This document shows, one piece after another, positions 17,501-23,726 of a stretch of DNA of 27,293 nucleotides. Each line of letters opens with the position of its first letter. The first letter of the stretch is position 1. Made by a program: the position numbers and the translations under genes. Source of the DNA: an uncultured Mollicutes bacterium (lineage in GTDB: Bacteria > Bacillota_I > Bacilli_A > RFN20 > CAG-826); NCBI GenBank assembly GCA_900542595.1, contig UQOB01000009.1, positions 1 through 27,293 on the forward strand, written 5' to 3'. The notes beneath the pieces are model-generated. The model saw nothing but the letters and a program-made list of their open reading frames with translations. It did no database searches and had not been told where the DNA came from.

Positions 17501-17804
17501 TGCTTCAGGAAGATTAATTAAATTGCAATATTATCGCATTGGTGGAGATAAGCCACGTGCTATGGATGATGTTCCAAAAGAAGAGATTTTGGTCGCAATC
17601 AAAGAAGTGTTGACTAATGATGGACCGATGTTCAAAGAAGAATTAAAACGTTATGTCGCAAGAGTTTTTGATATTAAAGCGGTGGGAAGCAAAGTTGATA
17701 AAGCAATTGATGATTGTGTGGCTTATTACATCAGCAAAGGTGAATTAATCATGATTGATAATAACTCAAGAGTTGCTTTAAAAACGCAAGGTAAACAGTC
17801 ATGA
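11592..17804 (+). CDS. giant DUF4011-type superfamily-1 helicase with Vsr-like nuclease domain
   Basis: 2070 residues. Regions in order: an N-terminal beta-rich part; a transglutaminase-like domain with C363 (GTCLDLA), H389 (GHAFAG) and E427 (FIECT) at triad positions; a DUF4011-like stretch (WEKKLLDLSRRNQL, ~520-537); helicase motif I GPPGTGKS (825-832); a helical insertion of ~600 residues; motif II DEAS (1454-1457); GDSKQMPP (~1478); motifs V/VI (NIQGDERD ~1645, LNVAVSRAR ~1683), as in Upf1-like SF1 enzymes; a Vsr/MTES_1575-like nuclease domain with D1773 (VDIGVV) and CD 1791-1792; and a DUF3320-like C-terminus. Family members usually read ECDG at the last nuclease motif; here it is LCDS, so activity may be lost or altered. 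AAAGGAG precedes the ATG by eight bases, and the stop overlaps the next gene. Likely acts on DNA or RNA. Such proteins occur in defence islands, but the role here is inferred. Confidence 0.9.
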   Translation: MKIYDLLKQLNDRFPTSTDKERMVENFFRKREELHVCDLDLALIFLGMTIHFKNIDARGFFGERKELLMAVADSSYAKYFAPELFQGDVVTVDDEKRSNDVTAAVVEGILSMRIKNDGVNAIDEHELLTEIDVKLLDVTKSKVVNASDTVKIEIHCNKYYSFALSQTKYKIISDIIITSLSDEAIKDAKLVIGSDPSYIEFSDINVPLINPHQPIAITEFDINTHIEQLMELQEKVAGTLTIKLIAGEDELVSLTTEIEYFSFDTLLENAMNGSTALFVTPNDVAVQNTIALVAKEMQSLSGGSSLPEYQVGDKNNVVMQLKALFNTLHKEAIAYITVPPSYENVGQKVRLPHDVLVHKQGTCLDLAILFLACVERMGLNAFLVKKTGHAFAGVFLEKNTFPTMIYNDAPHALEMNSQEENEIVFIECTAYTADNASSFEEACELGRQNVASSIADPYFEIIDIQRARAYGFLPLPINYNDIDRAVVDYDVVEQNKIRLARKDYSYKGDKLELSQAELDKFDVWEKKLLDLSRRNQLVSYKTAGRGLQLYFYDLNALYRAFESDNGNYHVAPAKLTEHFVFELPTATEEQYAQIKSDFNNRNIGLVLRSQAQATSLRFFEKERRKSFEETGSNILYLAIGFIQYFENPKSVNPCYAPIVLVPIDLVRHSKDNYSIKGREEPPFLNISIFEFFHQEFGLNCDDLLTQIDFESEDIDIDVVLNTVAERISKLSRASIIRTAAINVFNFSKAVMWADVRFRKAELSKNKVIKSIIEGRFVCEDDDQIGDDYDDDASNPEDLAMPLPADSSQIIAIEDCAKGKSFILQGPPGTGKSQTITNMIVNAIYHGKTVLFVAEKMAALEVVQKRLNQLCLGRFALEAHSAKADKSSLMAQFEERILLGSTVSTKEDYLALANQLKTERKELNRVINLLHKENGYIMSFYDAFVNYLDIDEEVPVIDVPSEYMDSLNIAEFREAARLCDKLYGEILSNGGYYNNPFILFRDSNYIPSVTKRTVLEKTDTYRKILVSFIEQLKTFNNDNSLSLELNEKTLTALGDFLKEDQKVINCIASLIGTDLYTLDNLVTEVINKGKEYQKSLAIIKNDFSSQIYDLDYESDYIQYKNLDRTFFLKKIFGQKKLLKKVMALCKNPKLYKVKDLPKLYDALKNIKESESVLIEQMTMYQVAFGNPASYEIKNFDFEKFESRYLTTKELIEKYSKAFTSQELLTLVTKTQSFSLKGKDMVLGSMKQLSEVGQAMERVGFDFSLCTRYGFGCEQLLELIDRWVAKIDYLPNWCSLLSVIKEIKNHNLGFVIDLIENNELITSNIEFIYKKSVFGHIINAAISGDESGSFNSVELKHHIDYYKELIEKFKELTVKETAARVSALMPSINENSPASSQQGILNKAVKNKCRGKAIRQLFGEVPDILTRLFPVFLMSPISCAQYLSPDMPKFDIVIFDEASQMPTSEAIGAIARGKSLIVVGDSKQMPPTAFFQSKGTDDLDSDLDDQQSILDDCDVIGMPSRCLNWHYRSKHESLIRFSNAKFYGNNLVTFPSPNDMVTKVSFVNTKGVYGGKRATNEIEAKAIIKEVERRLKSPELRKRSIGIVTFSSVQQDMVDDLLQDFFAKHKDLEKINLESKEPIIVKNLENIQGDERDVILFSVCYGPDKTGVMHYRFGPINNSGGEKRLNVAVSRARYEMMIFASFEPELLANMKTESRGAQELYNFLKYAKYGADALIVPNGSAIETRVGFEKHIALSLEEKGYQVNVDVGKSSFRVDIGVVNPDNKDEYILGILCDSYSYESALTSKDRNIVQPNALDLLGWNLIRVWSFDYLDNPKQVIQEICQKIEDIRMHPENYKHTVQENPQLEIEFETKEIEQVNYSKPYISYNKVRNIYGSGHDDIYAKQQIIREILDIEAPISEEVLRNRFANAMGVTRAGNRIQDDMKCCLSMIGAKKNKNFAGDKFFYWRADQCDASGRLIKLQYYRIGGDKPRAMDDVPKEEILVAIKEVLTNDGPMFKEELKRYVARVFDIKAVGSKVDKAIDDCVAYYISKGELIMIDNNSRVALKTQGKQS

Positions 17805-18523
17805 TTTTAAGTTCATCAAATAGTTCTAATAGTGGAATCGGCCTTTATATTTTCTTCGGAGTTTCTGCGATTGTAATTTTCCTTATTGTCTTCTTTTCTG
17901 TTTTGAATAAGAAAAAGAATAACAGAGTCTTGCTCGCAAGTGCATACATCAAAGAGATAAAAGAAGTTAATAAGAAATATAATTTTCAGACGCTTTCTAG
18001 AACATCTGATACGAAGACGTTTTATCTAAATTCAAAAAGGGCATATGACAATTTTGATTTTTATAAGAGAAGAGGCGAATCCGTTAAAGAAAACCTTTCT
18101 TACTATCGACAAGTCATTCAAAAAATTAATTACAACGTCTCTGTGTTTGCTGAATATAAAAAGGAATTGTCGCAGATTAAAACAACTACCGATGAATCAT
18201 TAGCTAAAGCAAATAAAATGTCTCTTAAATCTTTTAGAAAAAGAGAAATTAAGCTGGGCAGTAAATTGGTGAAACACCCTCAAATGTCTTATTCGCTAAG
18301 AATTAGGTGGGAGTACACATCGCCAGCCGGCCGCAATCATTATTCAAATTATAGAGATTGCTCATTTAGTGATATCAAAAGCCTTGTTCAGCAGCTCACA
18401 ATTACAGCAAAACCAAAATCCTATTATCCTGATTCTCAACCAAGAAACACATATACCCCTCCAAGGCCTCAACCAACCGAGAAAGTATATACGAATGATG
18501 ATATAGAAGATGTTGTAGATTAA
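17801..18523 (+). CDS. membrane-anchored protein of unknown function, coupled to the helicase
   Basis: 240 residues. A single hydrophobic helix (about 12-34) follows a short Ser/Asn-rich start; the remainder is basic and soluble, with helical, possibly coiled-coil segments (~45-150), then a compact region containing SLRIRWEYTSPAGRNHYSNY and a Pro-rich tail ending in acidic residues. Positive charges just after the helix (KKKNNR) suggest that the bulk lies in the cytoplasm. The start ATG overlaps the helicase stop by four bases (ATGA), so translation is coupled and the two products are probably made in fixed proportion. No family was recognised. It may tether or regulate the helicase at the membrane; that is inference from context only. 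Confidence 0.75.
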   Translation: MILSSSNSSNSGIGLYIFFGVSAIVIFLIVFFSVLNKKKNNRVLLASAYIKEIKEVNKKYNFQTLSRTSDTKTFYLNSKRAYDNFDFYKRRGESVKENLSYYRQVIQKINYNVSVFAEYKKELSQIKTTTDESLAKANKMSLKSFRKREIKLGSKLVKHPQMSYSLRIRWEYTSPAGRNHYSNYRDCSFSDIKSLVQQLTITAKPKSYYPDSQPRNTYTPPRPQPTEKVYTNDDIEDVVD

Positions 18524-18748
18524 TGTAATGATTAATCATTTACATTAAAAGCAAGATAGTTGTTTTTGGAAAGCTAAGAGAGCTAGAAATATTTACAGAA
18601 AAACAAAATATGGATTTAATAGAGTTGTGATTGGTCAAAAAGCGCACTAATCATAACTCATAGTCGTTGTTGAGTTTCATATCTCCTTACCTTTCTACCC
18701 TTTATCTTACAAATGGTTAGTGTGTTTCTATCAATCGAATAGAAAATC
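18524..18748. other. gene-free stretch with two hairpin-forming elements
   Basis: Directly after the stop of the 240-residue protein lies a palindrome, AATGATTAATCATT (18527-18540), inside a near-palindrome covering 18524-18544. Further on, GAGTTGTGATTGGT (18622-18635) pairs with ACTAATCATAACTC (18646-18659) around a 10-base loop: 14 pairs in RNA including two G-U, with no T run after it. These could be an operator and an RNA structure or attenuator separating the helicase pair from the downstream SbcDC genes. No coding frame is convincing. Confidence 0.5.
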
Positions 18749-19057
18749 ATGACAAAGAAATTACAAACAATCATTAATCAACTTAAAACCCTATTCGCAT
18801 TTATTGAGCAGAAAGGGAATCAACAATGAGATGATTCAACCATTGGAGAAGGCATAATTGCATGGCTTTGTTTCAATCTTGGAATCATTCCTGTCTCCAT
18901 TTATATCTTTTATCTTCATACTAACAAAGGAAGAACGTGGGGATTCTGGGGATATCTTGGCAAAACGGCCGGCATAACATTTATTGTTTTGTTGTTAATC
19001 GAATTAGTTATAGGGATGATTATATTCTTCTCGGTTGTTGGCAAATATCTTTATTAA
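18749..19057 (+). pseudogene. small two-helix membrane ORF interrupted by an in-frame TGA
   Basis: From ATG 18749 the frame reads MTKKLQTIINQLKTLFAFIE, reaches TGA at 18827-18829, then continues in the same frame for 75 more residues to TAA 19055-19057. The downstream part is a convincing membrane protein: IAWLCFNLGIIPVSIYIFYL, a basic loop with TWGFWGYLGK, and a second hydrophobic helix. No ATG, GTG or TTG start in frame lies between the TGA and the first helix. A strong GGAGAAGG (18845-18852) instead serves an out-of-frame ATG at 18862 that gives only 20 codons. Most likely a nonsense or frameshift mutation broke a ~100-residue gene. Readthrough or an unusual start cannot be excluded. It ends 16 bases before sbcD. 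Confidence 0.55.
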
Positions 19058-19073
19058 TAATAGGAGGTAAATT

Positions 19074-20231
19074 ATGAAAATATTGCATTTAGCAGATTTG
19101 CATTTAGGAAAAAATGTTGTTGGTCTATCTATGATAGATAGTCAAAGATTTGTCTTAGATCAAGCTTTAGATTTATGCAAACAGCAAAATATAAAGCACA
19201 TCATAATCTCTGGTGATGTTTACGATAGATCAATTCCACCAGAAGATGCAGTAAATCTTTTAAATAGCTTTTTATCGAAAGCCATATTAGATGAAAAACT
19301 AAATGTTTACATGATTTCTGGTAACCACGATTCCAAGGAACGTCTCGCGTGCTTCAATGATATTTTAGAAAAGCAAGGTCTCTTCATAGATAGCGGAATC
19401 AATAAAGACTTATCGATGCACAAGCATGCAATTAAAGAAGAAGGTCTTGCTGTTAATGTTTATTCCCTTCCATACATATTCCCTGGCGAAGTCAGAGTAT
19501 TAAGCGGAGATGAAACAATTAAAGATTTTGAGAAGGCTGTTATTAAGGTTTTGGACAATAACCAGCTTAATGACGACGAAATTAACATCTTAAATGCTCA
19601 TTACTTTGTTACTGGGAATGAAGAACCAATTAGAAGTGATAGCGAAGTGCGAACAAGCGTTGGAACAATCGAACAAATATCTTATAAAGTTTTCGATAAA
19701 TTCGATTATGTGGCATTAGGTCATTTGCATTGTCCACAACATATTGGAAGAGAAACAGTAAGATACGCTGGATCTCCATTGAGATATAGCGTTGACGAAA
19801 TTCAGCAAAAAAAGTCATTTACAGTTATTAATATCAAATCAAAAACAGACATCAGCATTGAGAAGATTGATATCACACCTCTTTATGAATTTGTTTATCT
19901 TGAAGGGACAGTGGATGAATTGACTCAGAATAGCGAAAATAAAGACATGAGAATTGTATTCTTTAAATTAACGGATGAATCCCATGTTCTTAATGCTGCA
20001 ACTAGACTAAAAATTAAATATCCACATTATGTTGGGTTGACTTATGTCAATATTAAAGACGATGTAGATGACACCAAAGCTGGGCTTAATAAAGAAGAAG
20101 GCTTTGAAGAATTAACTACTGAAGAACAATTTAGTAAGTTCTTCCACTTTATCAATGAAAAGGATTTAAACCAAACTCAGATCGATGCAGTTAGTGCTGT
20201 GGTTGATGAACTTGAGAAGGAGGCTGAATAG
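19074..20231 (+). CDS. sbcD: exonuclease SbcD (Mre11-like subunit)
   Basis: 385 residues, a normal length. Metallophosphoesterase motifs are complete: DLH (8-10), GDVYD (47-51), GNHD (83-86) and GHLH (~217-220), the residues that hold the two metal ions. SbcD is the nuclease of the SbcCD complex, which cuts hairpins and protein-blocked DNA ends in the cytoplasm. AGGAGG (19062-19067) gives a strong start at 19074, and sbcC begins two bases after the stop, so the subunits are co-translated. The gene lies inside the repeat-bounded block behind the giant helicase. It might be the cell's housekeeping SbcD carried in the block, or a second copy specialised with its neighbours. Confidence 0.93.
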   Translation: MKILHLADLHLGKNVVGLSMIDSQRFVLDQALDLCKQQNIKHIIISGDVYDRSIPPEDAVNLLNSFLSKAILDEKLNVYMISGNHDSKERLACFNDILEKQGLFIDSGINKDLSMHKHAIKEEGLAVNVYSLPYIFPGEVRVLSGDETIKDFEKAVIKVLDNNQLNDDEINILNAHYFVTGNEEPIRSDSEVRTSVGTIEQISYKVFDKFDYVALGHLHCPQHIGRETVRYAGSPLRYSVDEIQQKKSFTVINIKSKTDISIEKIDITPLYEFVYLEGTVDELTQNSENKDMRIVFFKLTDESHVLNAATRLKIKYPHYVGLTYVNIKDDVDDTKAGLNKEEGFEELTTEEQFSKFFHFINEKDLNQTQIDAVSAVVDELEKEAE

Positions 20232-20233
20232 TT

Positions 20234-22885
20234 ATGAAAATTTTAGATTTAAAATTCAAAGCATTTGGACCTTTCTTAAAAGAGCAGCATATTGATTTCA
20301 CAGAATTAAATGACAAAGGAATGTTCTTAATTAACGGGCCAACAGGGACTGGTAAAACCTCGCTGTTTGACGCTGTTGTATTTGCTCTATATGGTAAAGG
20401 CAGCGGAAAAGATAGAGATGATGGAAAATCACTCAGAAGTGACTTTGCTAAAGACGAAGATATAACGTATGTCGATTTAAAGTTTGAGGCAAACGGGCAA
20501 GTTTATAGAATCTATAGACAACCGGCATATATGAGAAAAGCTAAAAAGGGTGGCGGTTTAACTCCTGAAGCACCTAAAGCGGAACTTTATATGCCTGATG
20601 GTTCCGTTATTTCAAAGCCAAAAGACGTAGACGACAAAATCGTTAATGAAATTCTATTTATTAATAGAGATCAATTTAAGAGTGTTGCTCTTTTGGCTCA
20701 AGGAGAATTTACTGAATTAATAACCGCAACCTCTAAAGATAGAGCGGCAATTTTAGAGCATATTTTCCAAAAGGAAATCTATGATGAATTCCAACGTAAA
20801 ATTACAGAGCTTTCTAAAAAAGCAGAAGATGAAAAGAATAGTGTTATTTCTTCTGTAAATACTCTAATCAACAAAGTTGAAGGTGGGGAAGAAATAATTG
20901 GCTTTGCTGAGTCTCTTGCTGATCCTGCAAACATTCCAACATTCATCGATAATGTTAAAAAACTGATTAAAAAGCTAAAAGAAGACGTTAAAGAAAAGCA
21001 CAAGATGACAGAAAGTGCTCAAAAAGAGTTCAATGCCGTTGCTGCTAAACTTACTGCTCTTCAAACAGACAATAAACAGATTCAAAACTATTTAAATGCT
21101 TTAAAAAAAATAGAAGAGCTTAGTAAAAAAGAAAAGATGATGGAATTATCGAAGAAGTTGATGGAAGGTCAAATTGAAATCAACTCTTTAAAACCGCTAC
21201 TTAATCAACTTGATTTTTTAAATAAAGCAATCAAAACAAGCAATGACGAAATTGAGCAAGCTAAAAAGGAACTTAATATAGTTAAGGATATCAAAAAATG
21301 GCTTCTTGATAAGAAAGATACTTACGAAAATGACAAAGTCAGGCTCATTGAATTAAACAAGATAATTTCCTCTTTGAGTGATATTGCAAAAGATAAGAAA
21401 AATCTTGTTGAAGAAAAGACATCTGTTGCGAATTTAGAGTCACAATATGACAAGCAGTTCGATGCTTATAAAAAGCAAGAAAAAGAATTTATTGACTTAA
21501 AAGATAGATTTTTTGCCTCTTCTTCATACAATCTTGCTCAACTTTTAGAAGAAGGAAAACCGTGTCCGGTTTGTGGATCGATTCATCACCCTGATGTTGC
21601 TCACGCAAGTAATCCAGTTAGTGAGGATGAGTATAAAAATGCTGAAAAAGAATACAATTTTGCTATCAGCAAATTAACTCAACAAAAGAATTTATTAGAC
21701 ACCAAGAAAGCAGCTTTCAAAACAAAAGAAAACGCTCTTATTGAAACACTAAAGAAAAATGGTTTTGCTGATGCTGATGAAGAATATATCTATTCAAATA
21801 AACTTGATGAAGAACTTGCCAAGCTTGATAAAGAATTAAAGGACATCGAATCTTTTATAAAAGATTATGAAGCCAAAGAAAAACAAGTTTCGACAGATGA
21901 ATCTAAATATTCGCAAGCCATCGAAAGCGCCGAAAAAGCAATTCGTGGCACAGAAGAGACTATTAAAATGGTCGAAAACGATATTGACGAGAAATTGTCT
22001 TCTAATGTCCATATCAAAACAAGAGAAGAATACATTAAGAGAACGTCTGGAGAAGATTCTAAATTAGTTGTTGACATCGAAAAAATTAAGAAAGACCTTG
22101 AAATGTATGAGAAGGAGAAAACTTCTGCTCAAGCAATTGTTAATAGCACGCCTAAAGAATTAATCGAAAAAGGCAATGTTGATGAAGCTTCTTTGATTGA
22201 AGAAGTTAACTCCAAAAAATCTGTTTATGACTCTTTAAACAAAGATGAAAACTCTCTAAACAACAAAATCGATAATTTAACTAAAGATGTTAAATCTATT
22301 CAGGAAGCTTACGAGAAATGCGAAAACACAATCCTTAAATATTCATCTTTAAATGAATTAGCGAGAACAGCAAACGGTGCTAATAGAATGAAACTTAGTT
22401 TCAAAATGTACATTCTTGCTGATTATTTCGATAAGATTATTATCCAGGCAAACCACCGTCTATCAAAAATCACTAATGGAAGATATAAATTAGTCAGGAG
22501 AGACGTGCTTGGTAAAGGAAATGCTCAACAAGGCCTTGATTTAGATGTTTACGACATTGAAACAGGCAAAGAAAGACCAGCTTCTTCATTAAGTGGTGGA
22601 GAAAAGTTTGTTTCAGCATTGTCAATGGCGTTAGGACTAAGCGACATTATTGAAACCAATCATGCGCTTATACAAGTTGAGTCCATCTTTATTGACGAAG
22701 GATTTGGATCCCTAGATGAGAACTATCTTGATATGGCCATGAAAGCTCTAGAAACATTGAAGGATGACAATAAGACTGTTGCAATTATTTCTCACGTCGA
22801 AAAATTAAAAGAATATATTCCAGATGGACTTGAAGTTCAAAAAGCGGAAGTTGGCTCAAGAGTTGTTTTTAAACCAAACATTTAA
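20234..22885 (+). CDS. sbcC: SbcC (Rad50-like SMC ATPase subunit)
   Basis: 883 residues, on the short side for SbcC. The N-terminal Walker A GPTGTGKTS is at 35-43. Two long charged heptad-rich coiled-coil arms flank the zinc hook C444-P-V-C447 (GKPCPVCGS). The C-terminal ATPase half has the signature LSGGEKF (~786) and Walker B SIFIDEGFGSLDE (~820). Rad50-type proteins use ATP to open and close the SbcD nuclease on DNA ends, and the hook joins two arms through zinc. All key residues are present, so the complex should be active. The ATG follows the sbcD stop by two bases. Confidence 0.93.
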   Translation: MKILDLKFKAFGPFLKEQHIDFTELNDKGMFLINGPTGTGKTSLFDAVVFALYGKGSGKDRDDGKSLRSDFAKDEDITYVDLKFEANGQVYRIYRQPAYMRKAKKGGGLTPEAPKAELYMPDGSVISKPKDVDDKIVNEILFINRDQFKSVALLAQGEFTELITATSKDRAAILEHIFQKEIYDEFQRKITELSKKAEDEKNSVISSVNTLINKVEGGEEIIGFAESLADPANIPTFIDNVKKLIKKLKEDVKEKHKMTESAQKEFNAVAAKLTALQTDNKQIQNYLNALKKIEELSKKEKMMELSKKLMEGQIEINSLKPLLNQLDFLNKAIKTSNDEIEQAKKELNIVKDIKKWLLDKKDTYENDKVRLIELNKIISSLSDIAKDKKNLVEEKTSVANLESQYDKQFDAYKKQEKEFIDLKDRFFASSSYNLAQLLEEGKPCPVCGSIHHPDVAHASNPVSEDEYKNAEKEYNFAISKLTQQKNLLDTKKAAFKTKENALIETLKKNGFADADEEYIYSNKLDEELAKLDKELKDIESFIKDYEAKEKQVSTDESKYSQAIESAEKAIRGTEETIKMVENDIDEKLSSNVHIKTREEYIKRTSGEDSKLVVDIEKIKKDLEMYEKEKTSAQAIVNSTPKELIEKGNVDEASLIEEVNSKKSVYDSLNKDENSLNNKIDNLTKDVKSIQEAYEKCENTILKYSSLNELARTANGANRMKLSFKMYILADYFDKIIIQANHRLSKITNGRYKLVRRDVLGKGNAQQGLDLDVYDIETGKERPASSLSGGEKFVSALSMALGLSDIIETNHALIQVESIFIDEGFGSLDENYLDMAMKALETLKDDNKTVAIISHVEKLKEYIPDGLEVQKAEVGSRVVFKPNI

Positions 22886-22900
22886 TGGAGATAATATGCT

Positions 22901-23101
22901 ATGAGTAATCCATACGGAAGAAGAGGAAAAGCAGGTTTTGTCGCTTCGACATTGTCTGTCCCAATATTTGGCGGTGTACTTTGTTATTTTGGACAAGTCG
23001 GATGGGGAATTGCATTAATTGTTTTGGGGAATAGCTTTTTTCATTCTGTCTATCTAGATTGCATATGGAAAGAAATAAAATATGGTTATAAAAGCTATTA
23101 A
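22901..23101 (+). CDS. 66-residue membrane peptide with two hydrophobic segments
   Basis: It reads MSNPYGRRGKAGFVAST at the start: a basic, Gly-rich head, then hydrophobic segments at about 13-30 and 34-50 and a short basic tail. GGAG (22887-22890) lies ten bases before the ATG. It starts 15 bases after sbcC and its end overlaps the macro-domain gene by 20 bases, so it belongs to the same transcript. No family was recognised. Size and layout resemble small membrane effectors or anchors, but nothing in the sequence proves such a role. Confidence 0.65.
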   Translation: MSNPYGRRGKAGFVASTLSVPIFGGVLCYFGQVGWGIALIVLGNSFFHSVYLDCIWKEIKYGYKSY

Positions 23102-23600
23102 CATGGATATAACTAAAATCGGTAATTTGGTCGATGCAATCGTTAATGCCGCGAACGAATCGCTTTTAGGCGGCGGCGGTGTTGATGGTGCAATTCATAG
23201 AGCGGCTGGTCCTGAACTGCTTGAGGAATGCAGAAAATTACATGGATGTAGACCTGGAGAAGCAAAAGTAACTAAAGCATACAAGTTGGATAATAAATAC
23301 ATTATTCATACTGTTGGCCCAAGATATTATTCAGATCCAAACCCTGCTAAAACACTTGAAAACTGCTACTTAAACTGTTTAAAACTTGCGGATGAATTAG
23401 AATTGCATTCAATTGCTTTTCCATCAATTTCAACAGGTGTTTTTGGCTATCCTGTTGAAGAAGCTGCAAAAATTTGTGCAAAGGTGGTTTGTGAGTATAG
23501 GCCAAAACATTTGAAATATGCATATATGTGCATTTTCCCAGATGATCAATATAGTCAAGACCAATATAATAATTCGTTTTTGTCAGTGCTACAAAAATAG
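23082..23600 (+). CDS. macro-domain protein, probable ADP-ribose or O-acetyl-ADP-ribose hydrolase
   Basis: 172 residues forming a single macro domain. Hallmarks are VNAAN (21-25), a glycine-rich GGGGVDGAIH (30-39) and STGVFGYP (117-124), which bind the ADP-ribose diphosphate. The NAAN and GGGVDGAIH residues match the MacroD/YmdB type, which removes ADP-ribose from proteins or cleaves O-acetyl-ADP-ribose. It overlaps the 66-residue membrane peptide by 20 bases and is the last intact gene of the block; the right 110-bp repeat begins eight bases after its stop. In toxin-antitoxin settings such domains reverse ADP-ribosylation. No ADP-ribosyltransferase partner was recognised in the window. Confidence 0.88.
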   Translation: MVIKAINMDITKIGNLVDAIVNAANESLLGGGGVDGAIHRAAGPELLEECRKLHGCRPGEAKVTKAYKLDNKYIIHTVGPRYYSDPNPAKTLENCYLNCLKLADELELHSIAFPSISTGVFGYPVEEAAKICAKVVCEYRPKHLKYAYMCIFPDDQYSQDQYNNSFLSVLQK

Positions 23601-23607
23601 CGGATAT

Positions 23608-23717
23608 GTTTCCAATTACTTAAAAAGGCTTGCCATACTTTGTTTCGGGTGGTGAAAAGGCATATCATTTGTTGTTTCTACGAGTAAAAGGCTATACATA
23701 TCTAATTTCGCTACAAG
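23608..23717. repeat. 110-bp direct repeat, right copy, bounding the 12-kb block
   Basis: Near-identical to 11365-11474 in the same orientation. Sequence to the right stops matching the left copy after CTACAAG and within about ten bases becomes homologous to the zinc-ribbon membrane gene, so this repeat marks the exact right edge of the block. Confidence 0.88.
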
Positions 23718-23726
23718 TGGAAACTT

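Noticed and set aside
18749..19057. TGA read as tryptophan (mycoplasma code) to rescue the small membrane ORF
   Set aside because: TGA is the natural stop of the giant helicase gene (17802-17804), and the long genes use TGG with no internal TGA, so the standard bacterial code applies.
11592..23600. Assignment to a known helicase-based defence system such as Mokosh
   Set aside because: No PLD-type nuclease or kinase partner is visible and the helicase architecture differs; the SbcCD and macro neighbours are not part of that system.
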